This document shows positions 18,111-27,522 of a stretch of DNA of 64,000 bases, piece after piece. Made by a program: the position numbers and the translations under genes. The notes beneath the pieces are model-generated. The model did no database searches and was not told where the DNA came from. It was given only the letters and a program-made list of their open reading frames with translations. Positions within the stretch are counted from its first letter, which is position 1; each line of letters begins with the position of its first letter. The DNA is from CAWEBF01 sp963807235 (GTDB lineage Bacteria; Acidobacteriota; Vicinamibacteria; Vicinamibacterales; UBA2999), in NCBI GenBank assembly GCA_963807235.1, contig CAWEBF010000032.1, forward strand, positions 1-64,000, given 5' to 3'.

Positions 18111-20042
18111 TCGTCCCGGGTAATTGGTTCGCGGCAGTCCGTCCTTCGTCAGGGGTCCACGTTGTCCCGGAGCTGACCATAGCGATCTCGAGCGGCCGTC
18201 CACCGAGAACGCCAGCACGACGTTGCCCGCGATGCCGCCATCCACCGTGTAGCCCGAGTTCACGAACAGCATGCCGTCGCCGATCACCGGGCCGGGGCCG
18301 TCGAGCGAACCCCCGCGACCGGACACGCCGTTCACGGTGTCGTAGGACCGGACCGTGTCGAAGTCCCAGACGACGCGACCGGTGGCCGCGTCGTAGCCTC
18401 GAATGTGGCCGTCGAGCGACCCCGCGAAGGCCACGCCGGGCATGGCGCTCACGGCACCCGACTGCGCGGGGCTGCAGCGCGGGCGGCTGTCGCACGGCAC
18501 CGGCGGCGTGTGCCAGACGCGCGCGCCGTCACGCAGTCGCAGCGCGAACATACCGCCACCACGTTGCCGGTCGGCGTCGGTGAACTGCGTGTAGGTCAGC
18601 ATCACGCGGCCCAGGTCCGATAGCGCCACGTACACGTGTTCGCCGTCGGCCGCCGAACCCCACTGCACCCCGCCCATGGAACCGCCCAGACCGATGCGCG
18701 ACTCCCACAGACGCCCGCCCTCGCGATCCGGATCGACCGCGTAGACGTTGCCGGACTTGTGGCCGGCCACGAGCGCGCGGCGGCCGCTGCCGAGCGTGAC
18801 AAGGATCGGGGAGGCGGCAAAATCGAAGTCCGGGCCGTTGGCTTCGGGACAATTGGTCTTGTCGGTCAGGCGGCAGGCGCTGACGTACCCGTCGCGTGGC
18901 GTTACCTGATGCGTCCAGCGGATGCGCCCGGTCGCCAGATCCATCGCCAGGAATGCGTCGCTGGTCCTGGTGGTGGGGTCGCTGTAATTGTTGCCGGTGG
19001 TCACATATAACGCGCCGCGCGCCGTGTCGATGACGGGGCTGGACCATACGGCCGCGCCAGACGGCCCCCACAGCTGCGTCCCACGAGCGTTCTTGCGCAC
19101 GGGCACCGGCTCTTCGGGGATGGTGTAGCTCTTCCAGATCTGTCGCCCTGTCGCGGCGTCGAGCGCCACGACGCTGCCGCGAAAACTGCAGCACTGATAG
19201 TCCGGCAGCGAGCCCACGCCTTCCTCGCTCGACGACACTGGAACGTACAAGCGGCCGTCGTGCAGGACGGCGGAGCCCGTGAGCCGCGCGGAGGGATGCG
19301 ATTCCACGCTGACCTTCCAGAGCGGCTGCCCGGTGCGCGCGTCCACGGCGTGCATGTTGCCGCGCGCGTCGCCGAAGAACGCCGCGTCTCGTGCGCTGGC
19401 GCCCGCGCCGACCCTGCCCACGTTGACGGCCGTCCGCACGATGGTGCCGGCGTCGTGGGCCCAGTGCACGCAGCCGGTCTTGGCGTCGAGCGAATAGACG
19501 TTGCCGGCAATGCTGCCGACATACAGGCGCCCGTCCTGGAGCGTGATGGCCGCCCACGACTGCACGTCGCCGGGAAGACCGAACGCCCATTTCAGCTTCA
19601 GACGCGGGACGTCGGCGGCCGGAATTCCCGCGGCGGCCGCAGGCTGGAATCGCGTGTTCGACGCGTTCTGCCCGAAGCCGCTCCACCGTGCGCCGCCACT
19701 CGCACTCGGCGCCGAAGGACGGCACATTGCGGACGCGGGCGGCACGATCGAGAAGGCGGCACCCAAGGACTTGCCGCTCGCAAACTCAGCCAGGGCGCGC
19801 CGCTCCGCGGTGGTGCGGCCGTGCGTCATGGACACCATGGAGCCGAACTCCAGCGCCTCCAGGATCCGTTGCGGTGTCATCGCGCGCAGCACGTCCAACG
19901 CGGGTGCGCGATCGGTCGCTGGGCTGTGGCAGCTCGCGCAGTGCTCCTTGTACAGCGCCGCGCCGTCCTGCGCACGGGCCGGAACCGCGAGAAAGCCGAG
20001 AAAACAGAGCGGAAGGATCAGGTCGGCGTACCGGGTCGGCAT
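18099..20042 (-). CDS. Cytochrome c-PQQ dehydrogenase, polyvinyl-alcohol-dehydrogenase-like
   Basis: Periplasmic quinoprotein alcohol dehydrogenase-type enzyme. The signal peptide MPTRYADLILPLCFLGFLAV (start 20042) is followed by a small cytochrome c domain with the haem site HCASCHSP near residue 34. An eight-bladed beta-propeller follows with PQQ-enzyme-type blades (LYVGSIAGNVYSLDAKTGCV, GQPLWKVSVESHPSARLTGS, YVTTGNNYSDPTTRTSDAFL, GPDFDFAASPILVTLGSG, AGHKSGNVYAVDPDREGG). Cytochrome-first order plus the GNNYSDP and GPDFDF blocks point to the polyvinyl-alcohol dehydrogenase (cytochrome) group, so electrons from an alcohol pass via haem to the respiratory chain. The real substrate is not predictable. 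The C-terminus past SVDGR runs into array H2 and may be wrong. Confidence 0.85.
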   Translation of the reverse strand: MPTRYADLILPLCFLGFLAVPARAQDGAALYKEHCASCHSPATDRAPALDVLRAMTPQRILEALEFGSMVSMTHGRTTAERRALAEFASGKSLGAAFSIVPPASAMCRPSAPSASGGARWSGFGQNASNTRFQPAAAAGIPAADVPRLKLKWAFGLPGDVQSWAAITLQDGRLYVGSIAGNVYSLDAKTGCVHWAHDAGTIVRTAVNVGRVGAGASARDAAFFGDARGNMHAVDARTGQPLWKVSVESHPSARLTGSAVLHDGRLYVPVSSSEEGVGSLPDYQCCSFRGSVVALDAATGRQIWKSYTIPEEPVPVRKNARGTQLWGPSGAAVWSSPVIDTARGALYVTTGNNYSDPTTRTSDAFLAMDLATGRIRWTHQVTPRDGYVSACRLTDKTNCPEANGPDFDFAASPILVTLGSGRRALVAGHKSGNVYAVDPDREGGRLWESRIGLGGSMGGVQWGSAADGEHVYVALSDLGRVMLTYTQFTDADRQRGGGMFALRLRDGARVWHTPPVPCDSRPRCSPAQSGAVSAMPGVAFAGSLDGHIRGYDAATGRVVWDFDTVRSYDTVNGVSGRGGSLDGPGPVIGDGMLFVNSGYTVDGGIAGNVVLAFSVDGRSRSLWSAPGQRGPLTKDGLPRTNYPGRTWD

Positions 20043-20090
20043 GGCGTCGTGAGTATATGATTCGATGTTGACAAGGAAAAGGAGCGCGTC
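20043..20090. promoter_or_regulatory. 48-bp divergent intergenic region
   Basis: This gap separates the starts of the PQQ dehydrogenase and the ankyrin fusion protein, so both promoters must lie here or within the coding ends. AAAGGAG is the ribosome-binding site for the plus-strand gene. The TATATGATTC stretch is the only AT-rich segment. Confidence 0.35.
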
Positions 20091-22040
20091 ATGCGTGTGA
20101 AGGTTTTCGCCGCTCTCGTGCTCCTGACCGGCACGCTCTCGGGCCAGGCGCCCTCCGACGAGCGAATCTACCAGGCCATCCGCATCAACGATCTCGCCGC
20201 CCTCCGCGCGCTGGTTGCGGCCGAAGGCGCCAACGTCAAGGACGCGCTGGGCCAGACGCCGCTGATGCTCGCGTCGGCGTTCGGCAGCACGGAGGCCGTG
20301 CGCCAACTGCTCTCCGCCGGCGCCGACGCGCGGCTGGCGGCCAGCTCCGGCGCCACTGCCCTGCACTGGGCAGTGACCAACCTCGAAAAGACCCGCGCGC
20401 TGATCGATGCCGGCGCCGACGTCAACGCCGCCTCACAGCTCGGACGCACGCCCCTCCTCGTGGCCTCGTCGGCGCATGACACGGCTGCGGTGGTGCAGCT
20501 CCTGCTGTCGAAGGGCGCCGGCGCCAACGCGTCTGATGCCGTCGGCGTCACGCCGCTCATCGCGGCCCTGGCGGTGGACAACCGCGAAGCGGCGCGGCTG
20601 CTTCTCGCCGCCGGCGCGGATGCAAACGCTCTGGCCCGCATCGGCCAATCGGCCACGCCGCTCATCGCCGCCGCCAACCACGGCAACGTCGACGCGATCA
20701 AGACGCTGCTCGCTCGCAAGGTGGACGTGAGGGCTGTTTCAGCCGACCGCGCTGGTACCGTCAAGAACGGTGTGGTTCTGTTCGGCAACGTGACCGCCCT
20801 GCACATGGCGGTCTCGAACGGCGAGCTGGAGCCAGTTCGACTGCTGCTGGACGCGGGCTCGGAGCTGGACGCGCAGGACGTCCGCGGCATGACGCCGCTC
20901 GTGTGGGCGGTCTCGACCGATCGGCCCAACGTCGAGATCGTGAGGCTGCTGCTGGCCAGGCACGCCAGCCCCGCGATCAAGACCAAGGACGGCGAGGATG
21001 CGATCGACTGGGCACGGAAGTTCAACAACCCGCCGGTGCTGGCGGCGCTTGGCTTGAAGCAGATGCCGGTCCCCGATGGCGGGGCCAGCCGGGCTGCCGG
21101 ATCGTCGCCGCGGGAGGCGGTCGCGCGCAGCCTGCCGCTGCTGCAACTCGCCAGCGGCAAGATGATGACAGGCGGTGGTTGCGCGGCGTGCCACGCACAG
21201 CCGCTGTCGGCCATGTCGATCGACCTGGCCCGCGCTCGAGGGTGGACCGACGCCAGCGCGGACCGTGACCTGCAGCAGGTGATGGCGTTTTTCGGGGCCA
21301 ACACGCAGCCTATGCTGCAGCTGAGGGAAGGCGGCGGGCAGCCGGATACGCAGGGCTACCTGACGTTGGCGATGGCCGCGCACAAGATTCCGGCCAGCCG
21401 GGCCACGGACGCGCTCGCCCACTACCTGGCCGCGAAGCAACGCTCCGACGGCAGCTGGCGTGGTATCGGCGCCACTCGTGCGCCGATCCAGGACGGAGAC
21501 TTCAGCCGCACCGCCTTGAGCCTGCGGGCCATGAGCGTTTATCCCATTCCCTCGCGCACGGCCGAGTTTCGTGAGCGAGTCGCCCGCGCGGCATCGTGGC
21601 TGGCCACCGAGCCTCCCCTGAGCACGGAGGATCGTGTGATGCAGCTGCTGGGGCTGCACCGGGCGCAGTCACACGCCAGCGTCCTCGAATCGCGCAGCCG
21701 CGAGCTGAAGACGCTGCAGCGTTCCGATGGCGGCTGGGGCCAGACACCGTTCCTGCCCAGCGACGCCTATGCGACTGGACAGGTCCTCTACACACTGCGG
21801 GAGCTGGGCGTGCCGGCCGCCGATGCGTCGCTGCAGCGTGGCGTGGCGTTCCTGACGCGCACGCAGCAGGCCGACGGCTCGTGGTATGTCAAGAGCCGGG
21901 CGATGAAGATTCAGCCGTACTTCGAGAGCGGATTTCCCCATGGGCACGATCAGTGGATCTCGCAGGCCGGCACGTCGTGGGCCGCGATGGGGCTCGCGCT
22001 CGCGGCAACGGATCGGCCCACGACCACGGCCAGACGCTGA
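20091..22040 (+). CDS. Secreted ankyrin-repeat / CXXCH / terpene-cyclase-like toroid fusion
   Basis: A 649-residue protein, intact in one frame. A signal peptide (MRVKVFAALVLLTGTLSGQA) leads to seven or eight ankyrin repeats (about residues 25-325; for example GQTPLMLASAFGSTEAVRQL, GATALHWAVTN, GMTPLVWAVSTDRPNVEIVR). At residues 364-368 lies a haem-type CAACH (GGGCAACHAQPLS). The C-terminal 270 residues form an alpha/alpha-toroid like squalene-hopene cyclase, with QW-type motifs QRSDGSWRGIG, LQRSDGGWGQTPFLPSDAYA and QQADGSWYVKSRA. No DxDD catalytic motif is visible, so cyclase activity is doubtful. It is probably periplasmic. DUF6152 and paralogue 2 follow within 18 and 14 bp. Confidence 0.85.
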   Translation: MRVKVFAALVLLTGTLSGQAPSDERIYQAIRINDLAALRALVAAEGANVKDALGQTPLMLASAFGSTEAVRQLLSAGADARLAASSGATALHWAVTNLEKTRALIDAGADVNAASQLGRTPLLVASSAHDTAAVVQLLLSKGAGANASDAVGVTPLIAALAVDNREAARLLLAAGADANALARIGQSATPLIAAANHGNVDAIKTLLARKVDVRAVSADRAGTVKNGVVLFGNVTALHMAVSNGELEPVRLLLDAGSELDAQDVRGMTPLVWAVSTDRPNVEIVRLLLARHASPAIKTKDGEDAIDWARKFNNPPVLAALGLKQMPVPDGGASRAAGSSPREAVARSLPLLQLASGKMMTGGGCAACHAQPLSAMSIDLARARGWTDASADRDLQQVMAFFGANTQPMLQLREGGGQPDTQGYLTLAMAAHKIPASRATDALAHYLAAKQRSDGSWRGIGATRAPIQDGDFSRTALSLRAMSVYPIPSRTAEFRERVARAASWLATEPPLSTEDRVMQLLGLHRAQSHASVLESRSRELKTLQRSDGGWGQTPFLPSDAYATGQVLYTLRELGVPAADASLQRGVAFLTRTQQADGSWYVKSRAMKIQPYFESGFPHGHDQWISQAGTSWAAMGLALAATDRPTTTARR

Positions 22041-22058
22041 TCGCTGAGGAGTTGGACG

Positions 22059-22457
22059 ATGAAACACATGAACGTTCTCGCCGTGGCGCTCGTGGCCGCG
22101 GTGGTACTGGCGTCACCGGCGCGCGCGCATCACTCGTTCGCCGCGGAGTTCGACGCGAAGAACTGCCGCGACTTCACGGGCGTGCTGACCAAGGTGGATT
22201 GGCAGAACCCGCACGCCTACTTCTACATGGACGTCAAGAATGAGAGCGGCGTCATGGAATCGTGGTCGTTCCAGACCTACGCGCTCATTACGCTGCGCCG
22301 CGCCGGCACCGACCGGCAGCTCTTCATGGATCACGTCGGCAAGGAGGTGTTCGTGCGCGGTTGCCTGGCGAGGAACGGCCGCCAGAACTACGCCGCGGCC
22401 GGCACGATGAAATTCTCCGACGGCCAGCTGCGGCAGGTCGGACAGCTCCAGGATTGA
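22059..22457 (+). CDS. DUF6152-like secreted protein
   Basis: A 132-residue exported protein. The signal peptide ends ASPARA and the mature protein starts HHSFAAEFDAKN, the signature of the DUF6152 group, followed by GVLTKVDWQNPHAYFYMDVK, SWSFQTYALITLRRAG and VFVRGCLARNGRQNYAAAG. The fold is probably a small OB-like beta-barrel; function is unknown. The HH at the mature N-terminus could bind a metal. A good ribosome-binding site (GAGGAG) precedes the ATG. It sits between the ankyrin fusion and a PDGKPDLSG paralogue, all on one strand with gaps under 20 bp, so these three are likely one operon. Confidence 0.8.
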   Translation: MKHMNVLAVALVAAVVLASPARAHHSFAAEFDAKNCRDFTGVLTKVDWQNPHAYFYMDVKNESGVMESWSFQTYALITLRRAGTDRQLFMDHVGKEVFVRGCLARNGRQNYAAAGTMKFSDGQLRQVGQLQD

Positions 22458-22471
22458 GGAGAGGCCTGCCG

Positions 22472-23317
22472 ATGACCCCGATGCTACGCGCGAGCCTCGC
22501 GTGCGGTGCCCTGCTGACGCTCGCCTCCGTTGTCCCCTTGACCACCGCGGCACAGAACGCGCCGAGCCAGCCGTACACGATCACGGTGATGCCGCCCGGC
22601 GGCCCCGTGCCGCGCTTGCCCGACGGCAAGCCCGACCTGTCGGGGCACTGGCTGCCGAACAGCGCCGGTCAGGGCGTCAGCGGGCGGTACGGCGTGGACC
22701 CCGCGGCCACGCGGCAGTTCGACCCGAAGGTCACACCGGAGGAGCGGCCGTCGTTCCAGCCGTGGGCGCTCGAGAAGATCAAGGCGATGACGCCGACGGA
22801 GCTGGAGCTGTCGAAGTCGTCGGTGAACTGCATGCCGCGCGGCGTGCCGGCCATCTGGCTGCAGAACCCCTATTCCACGATGCTCGTCCACAAGCCGAAC
22901 ATGCTGGTGCAGCTGTACGAGGTCCTGAACAACTTCCGCGTGATCCACACCGACGGGCGCCCGCTGCCGAAGTATCCCGAGCCGCTCTTCCACGGCAACA
23001 GCGCCGCGCGGTGGGAGGGCGACACGCTGGTCGTCGAATCGACGGGCTTCGACGAGCGCACCTACGTCATGCCGAACGGGTGGTTTCACAGCGACGCGCT
23101 GCGCGTGGTGGAACGCTACACGCGGCCGTCGATGAACTACCTGATCGTCGAGGTCACCGTGGAAGACCCCAAGGTGCTGACCAAGCCGTGGAAGTCGGCG
23201 CCCCGCCGGTGGACGCTCGGCAACGGGGAGATCTACGAGTTCTACTGCACCAACAACAAGGAACTGGAGGAGCTGGAGAAGCTTCGCGAGCTGGAACTCC
23301 AGAAGGAGAAGAAGTAG
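22472..23317 (+). CDS. Secreted PDGKPDLSG/ARWEGDTLVV-type protein, paralogue 2
   Basis: A 281-residue exported protein (signal peptide LRASLACGALLTLASVVPLT ... AAQ). Blocks shared with paralogue 1 are VPRLPDGKPDLSGHWLPNSA, VIHTDGRPLPKYPEPLFHGN, SAARWEGDTLVVESTGFDER, FHSDALRVVERYTRPS and TVEDPKVLTKPW. A conserved Cys (SSVNCMPRGVP) and a late CTNN could form a disulphide. The C-terminus is a charged helix of Glu/Lys/Leu (KELEELEKLRELELQKEKK). There is no lipocalin-like tail as in paralogue 1. Function unknown. It is likely in an operon with DUF6152 and the following barrel protein (two-base gap). Confidence 0.78.
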   Translation: MTPMLRASLACGALLTLASVVPLTTAAQNAPSQPYTITVMPPGGPVPRLPDGKPDLSGHWLPNSAGQGVSGRYGVDPAATRQFDPKVTPEERPSFQPWALEKIKAMTPTELELSKSSVNCMPRGVPAIWLQNPYSTMLVHKPNMLVQLYEVLNNFRVIHTDGRPLPKYPEPLFHGNSAARWEGDTLVVESTGFDERTYVMPNGWFHSDALRVVERYTRPSMNYLIVEVTVEDPKVLTKPWKSAPRRWTLGNGEIYEFYCTNNKELEELEKLRELELQKEKK

Positions 23318-23319
23318 TC

Positions 23320-23813
23320 GTGCGGCGCCTGCTCGTTGCGATCGCGATTCTGGCCGCTCCGCTCGCGCACGATGCTGCGGCGCAGAACGTGCCGCCTACG
23401 CCGCCGAGCTGTCGCTCGGCTGGGTGGGATTCCCCGACGACGGCATCGTGAGCGAGACCATGGTCGGAGGGACCGTCAGGTTTTACCTGACGCCGCAGGT
23501 GAGCGTCGGGCCGGAGGTGGTCTACATGGACGGCAGCGGCCACAGCCACCTGATGGTCACAGGCAACCTTACGTGGGACGTGCTGCCGTCCAGCGGTTCC
23601 CGGCTTGTAACGCCGTACCTCGTGGCCGGTGGCGGGGTGTTCCAGACGCGCGATCAGTTCCCGGGTGGGACGTTCAAGTCCAACGAAGGCGCGTTCACCG
23701 CGGGCGGGGGCCTCCGGTTCAAGGCTGAGGGTCCACTGATCGTCGGCGTCGAAGCCCGCGTTGGCTGGGAGCTGCACCTGCGGGTCAACGGTTTCATCGG
23801 CGTCCAGTTCTGA
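23320..23813 (+). CDS. Small outer-membrane beta-barrel protein (one frameshift)
   Basis: The GTG start at 23320 gives a signal peptide, RRLLVAIAILAAPLAHDAAA, two bases after the upstream stop. A base loss near 23400 moves the rest into another frame. There it reads YAAELSLGWVGFPDDGIVSE, then repeated amphipathic strands (GGTVRFYLTPQVSVGPEVVY, VTPYLVAGGGVFQTRDQF, AFTAGGGLRFKAEGPLIVGV) and the C-terminal barrel signature RVNGFIGVQF ending in Phe. About 160 residues, consistent with an eight-stranded OmpA/OmpW-like barrel. Ligand or role unknown. Confidence 0.7.
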
Positions 23814-23820
23814 CAGGACT

Positions 23821-26427
23821 GTGTCTTCTCGGCGCGCTTCGCGCGCATGGGCACCCGGCGATCTCCTGACTCACCGCTTCAACCCCGAACTGGGCATCGG
23901 CCGCGTCACCGCGCTCGACGGCCGCGTGGTGGTGGCGGAGTTCCCGCATTCGGGGACGACCCTGCGCTTCGGGGCCGACACGGCAGCGCTGACACCCGTG
24001 GATCTCAGCCTGGGCCGCCCCGTGCGGGTCACGGCTACGCGCGAGGAAACCACGGTTGCGGCGCGGCTGCCCGACGGCACCATACGCCTGGCGAATGGGC
24101 AGACCGTGCCAACCCACGCGCTGTGGCCGATCGCGCTCGAGAGCGCCCTGCTCGAGCGCCTGTTGCTGGGAGACGTGGACGAGCTCGGCGATTTTCTGAC
24201 GCGGCTCGACATCCTGCACCTGCTCACGCTTCGCGAAGCCGACGGCCTGGGCCCGTTCCTGGGCGGACGCGTACGGCTGTTCCCCCACCAGTTGCACGTC
24301 GCCGAACGCGCCAGCGCCACCGAACCTGTGCGGTGGCTGCTGGCCGACGAGGTGGGCCTCGGGAAAACCGTCGAAGCGGCGCTGATTCTCAACCGGCTGG
24401 TGCACACCGGCCGCGTGGAGCGCTGCCTGGTGGTGGCGCCCGATTCGCTGACCGTGCAGTGGCTGGGCGAACTGTGGCGCAAGTACCACCAGGTGTTCAC
24501 GCTGCTCGACGCGCCGCGGCTGGCCGACGTGAAGCGCGACTTCGGCGAAGGCTTCAACCCCTTCGACGTGCACCGGCGCGGGGTGATTGCGCTGGAGATG
24601 CTGATCGAGCGCCCGGAGCTGACCGACCAGGCGGTGCGCGCGGGCATCGATCTGCTGGTCGTAGACGAGGCGCAACGGCTGCGCCGGCCGCCGGGCCACC
24701 CGGGGGAGCCGGCGTGGCGAGCCGTCGCTCCGATTGCGGCGCTGGGCCGCCACGTCCTGTTGCTCAGCGCAACGCCGCTCGAACGCGATGCGCACGGCTT
24801 CTTCCGGCTGTTGCAGCTGCTGCGTCCACAGGACTATCCCGAGGGGGTGGACTTCGAGGCGCGGCTGGCACAGGGAACGCCGCTGGCTCCGTGCACCAGC
24901 TCCACGCGCCGTGCCGACATCGGCGGCCTGCCGCCGCGAGTGGGCGTATCCGTGGCGCTCGACAGCGCGAAGGGATCGTCGGCGCGCGAAGCTGCGCCCA
25001 AACAGACACTGCAACAGGCAGTGGAGACCGCCGTGCGAAGCGCGCCGGCGCCGAACCCTGTGGCGCGCCGCCAGAAGATCGATCGCATCCGCCGGGCCCT
25101 GGCGTCGGGGGCCGCGCTGAGCGCCGTGTTGGGGCGTTCGGACGACGCGCTGCGTCAGCAGGCCGAGGCCATGGACGCCGCCGACCCGCGCATCGAGTGG
25201 CTGCTGTCGCAGGCGCCGCGATGGCGCGACGCGAGAGAGAAGACACTGATCTTCGCGGCACATCGCGAAACGCTGGAGATGCTGCGGACGGCGTTCAGCC
25301 ATGGCGCGCAATTGGCTACCGGCGTGTTCCACGAGGACCTGCCGTCGGCGCGCCGCGATCTGGAGGTCGCGCGCTTCCGCGAGCACGGCGGTCCAAGCCT
25401 GCTCATCTCCACCGAATGCGGCGGCGAGGGGCGCAACTTCGAGTTCTGCCGGCGCCTGGTGCTCTTCGACCTGCCGTGGAACCCGGCGACGGTGGAACAG
25501 CGCATCGGCCGGCTGGACCGCATCGGGCGGCGTATTCCGGTGGAGATCGTCTACTTCCGCCCGCCCGATGGCGTCGGTCTGGACGTCGTGCGCCTGCACG
25601 AGGCCATTGGCGTCTTTCGCGAACCGACCGCAGGCCTCGATCCGCAACTGGCCCACCTGGAGACGGCCGTCGAGGACATGGCTCTCGATCCGGCCGCTTC
25701 ACTTTCCGCCGACGGCGTCGAGACGCTGCTGGCCCCGGCTCAGGCGGCGCGCACGCGCATCCAGGACGCGGCGTATCAGCAGCTGCACCACGATCCCTAC
25801 CGTCCCGAGATGGCCACCAGCCTGCTGGCGCGCGTGCCTGCGGAACTGGACGAACTGAACCAGCAGGTGGTGGTGACGGCCTGCGCGCGACTGGGCTTCT
25901 CCGTCGAACGCACGCGTGGCGAGGGCGGCTTCGCCATCGAGTTCGGCCCCGGCGCGCTCGTGGACAGCCTGCCCGGCGTGTCGGCCGGCTCGACGTGGGT
26001 TGGCACCTTCGATCGCGAGGAGGCCGTGGAGGACGAGGGGCTCGACTTCTTCGCGTCGGGTCATCCCCTGGTGGAGGGCGTGTTCGCGTATTTCGAGGAC
26101 AGCCCGCTCGGCCGGGTGGCACGGTTCACCGTCGAGATCGATGCCCAGACCGGCCAGGGGCTGGTAGCGATCTACAAGGACGGGCCGCGATTCGACGTGG
26201 TGGTATTGGACGCCGACGGCACCGCCCGGCCGGACTGGGAAGCGGCACTGCGACGGCGCCCGCTGCATGCGCGCCCCGTCTCGGGCCCAGCGGAGGAGGA
26301 CCCGGCGTGGCAAACCGCGATACGGCGGCTCAGCGCTCGACTGGACCGCGCGCGCCGCCCGTACGCCGTGGCGGCCATCGACGTGCGGCCCGCGCGCGAT
26401 GCCAGACGCGGCCGCGAGAAACCGTGA
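23821..26427 (+). CDS. rapA: RapA/HepA-like SNF2-family ATPase
   Basis: Swi2/Snf2 ATPase that in Escherichia coli recycles RNA polymerase. The N-terminal 45 residues (PGDLLTHRFNPELGIGRVTA, DGRVVVAEFPHSGTTLRFG) match the RapA Tudor-like domain. Helicase core: Walker A ADEVGLGKTVEAALI near residue 176, DEAH-box variant VVDEAQRLRR near 279, LLLSATPLERD, STECGGEGRNFEFC near 530 and the arginine-finger motif EQRIGRLDRIGRR near 559. The C-terminus has RapA-like alpha/beta elements. The GTG start at 23821 follows AGGA by three bases; 868 residues versus about 970 in enterobacteria. No methyltransferase or phage-defence partner is adjacent, so a housekeeping role is favoured over a DISARM-type one. 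Confidence 0.85.
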   Translation: MSSRRASRAWAPGDLLTHRFNPELGIGRVTALDGRVVVAEFPHSGTTLRFGADTAALTPVDLSLGRPVRVTATREETTVAARLPDGTIRLANGQTVPTHALWPIALESALLERLLLGDVDELGDFLTRLDILHLLTLREADGLGPFLGGRVRLFPHQLHVAERASATEPVRWLLADEVGLGKTVEAALILNRLVHTGRVERCLVVAPDSLTVQWLGELWRKYHQVFTLLDAPRLADVKRDFGEGFNPFDVHRRGVIALEMLIERPELTDQAVRAGIDLLVVDEAQRLRRPPGHPGEPAWRAVAPIAALGRHVLLLSATPLERDAHGFFRLLQLLRPQDYPEGVDFEARLAQGTPLAPCTSSTRRADIGGLPPRVGVSVALDSAKGSSAREAAPKQTLQQAVETAVRSAPAPNPVARRQKIDRIRRALASGAALSAVLGRSDDALRQQAEAMDAADPRIEWLLSQAPRWRDAREKTLIFAAHRETLEMLRTAFSHGAQLATGVFHEDLPSARRDLEVARFREHGGPSLLISTECGGEGRNFEFCRRLVLFDLPWNPATVEQRIGRLDRIGRRIPVEIVYFRPPDGVGLDVVRLHEAIGVFREPTAGLDPQLAHLETAVEDMALDPAASLSADGVETLLAPAQAARTRIQDAAYQQLHHDPYRPEMATSLLARVPAELDELNQQVVVTACARLGFSVERTRGEGGFAIEFGPGALVDSLPGVSAGSTWVGTFDREEAVEDEGLDFFASGHPLVEGVFAYFEDSPLGRVARFTVEIDAQTGQGLVAIYKDGPRFDVVVLDADGTARPDWEAALRRRPLHARPVSGPAEEDPAWQTAIRRLSARLDRARRPYAVAAIDVRPARDARRGREKP

Positions 26428-26476
26428 CTCTTGAATCCATGCAAGGGGCCAAGTTTTCTCGTGGCACAATTCCCCG

Positions 26477-27472
26477 GTGCGTTCGCTGAGCATCCTCGCT
26501 GCGGCGGCTCTGGCGCTGACCGGGCAGCTCTGGCCGCCCAGGCGCAGGGCGGGGCGGCTCAGCCGCGCACGCCCTGGGGTGATCCCGATCTCCAGGGGCA
26601 CTACACGAACAAATACGAATACGGCACGCCGTTCGAGCGTCCCGCCGGTTTCGAGGGACGCCGCCCGACCGACTTGACCAAAGCAGAGCTGGCCCAGTTG
26701 ACGGCCAGGCGCCAGAAGGAGGCGCTCGACCGCGCGCCGTTTCTCGGCGGTGACCCCAGCGGGCAGATCGGCAACTCCGCCGAGTTCCGCGACATCTACG
26801 AGGTGACCCGCGGCAGCCGGGCATGGTTCGTCGTCGATCCGCCCGACGGCAGGATTCCGGCGCTCGTGCCGGCTCGGCCAAGGCGCGGCGTCGGCGGCCG
26901 GCGCCGCGCGGCAGCTTCGGCAACGGCCCCTTCAACGGACCCCAGGACTTCAGCCTGTGGGAGCGCTGCATCACGCGCGGACTGCCAGGCTCGATGGTGC
27001 CCGGCGTCTACGGCAACTCCTACCAGATCGTGCAGTCGCCCGGGTTCGTGGCCATCCGCTACGAGATGGTGCACGACACGCGGATCATTCCGCTCGACCG
27101 TCGCGCGCACTTGCCGGCCGCCATGCGCTCCGACTTCGGCGACGCGCGCGGGCACTGGGAGGGCGACACGCTGGTGGTGGAGACCACGAACTTCCTGCAG
27201 CGCAGCGCGTTTCGCAACGCCGACGCCGCTCGCTGCGGCTCGTGGAGCGGTTCACGCGAACGGGCCCGAACACGGTCGAATGGTCGGTGACCGTGGACGA
27301 TCCGAACACGTGGACGCGGCCGTGGACGTTCGCGATGCCCTTGACGCGGAACGACGAAGAGGCGATCGAGGCCTACGATTGCCACGAAGGCAACCAGGCC
27401 ATCTCCAACATCCTGAGCGCGGCACGGGCCGCCGAGCGCGAACGCGAGCGGGCGCCGCGCCCGCCGCGCTAG
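26477..27472 (+). CDS. Secreted WGDPDLQG/GHWEGDTLVV-type protein, paralogue 3 (frameshifted)
   Basis: The GTG start gives a signal peptide, RSLSILAAAALALTG. A base loss near 26525 shifts the frame to AQGGAAQPRTPWGDPDLQGH, and further shifts occur near 26870 and 27235. Family blocks: PWGDPDLQGHYTNKYEYGTP, GPFNGPQDFSLWERCITRGL, YEMVHDTRIIPLD, ARGHWEGDTLVVETTNFLQR, LRLVERFTRTGPNTVEWSVT and DDPNTWTRPWTF, ending in a charged helix. This is a sister group to the PDGKPDLSG proteins, sharing the HWEGDTLVVE and DDP.T.T.PW elements. Corrected length is about 330 residues. Function unknown. It follows rapA by 49 bp. Confidence 0.7.
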
Positions 27473-27522
27473 AATCCCCACGTCCGAGTTCCCTAGTTAC
27501 CTCCTATTACCATGGTGCGCCT

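Noticed and set aside
23821..26427. SNF2 ATPase as a DISARM-type phage-defence helicase
   Set aside because: The N-terminal Tudor-like domain matches RapA, and there is no methyltransferase, nuclease or DUF1998 partner beside it.
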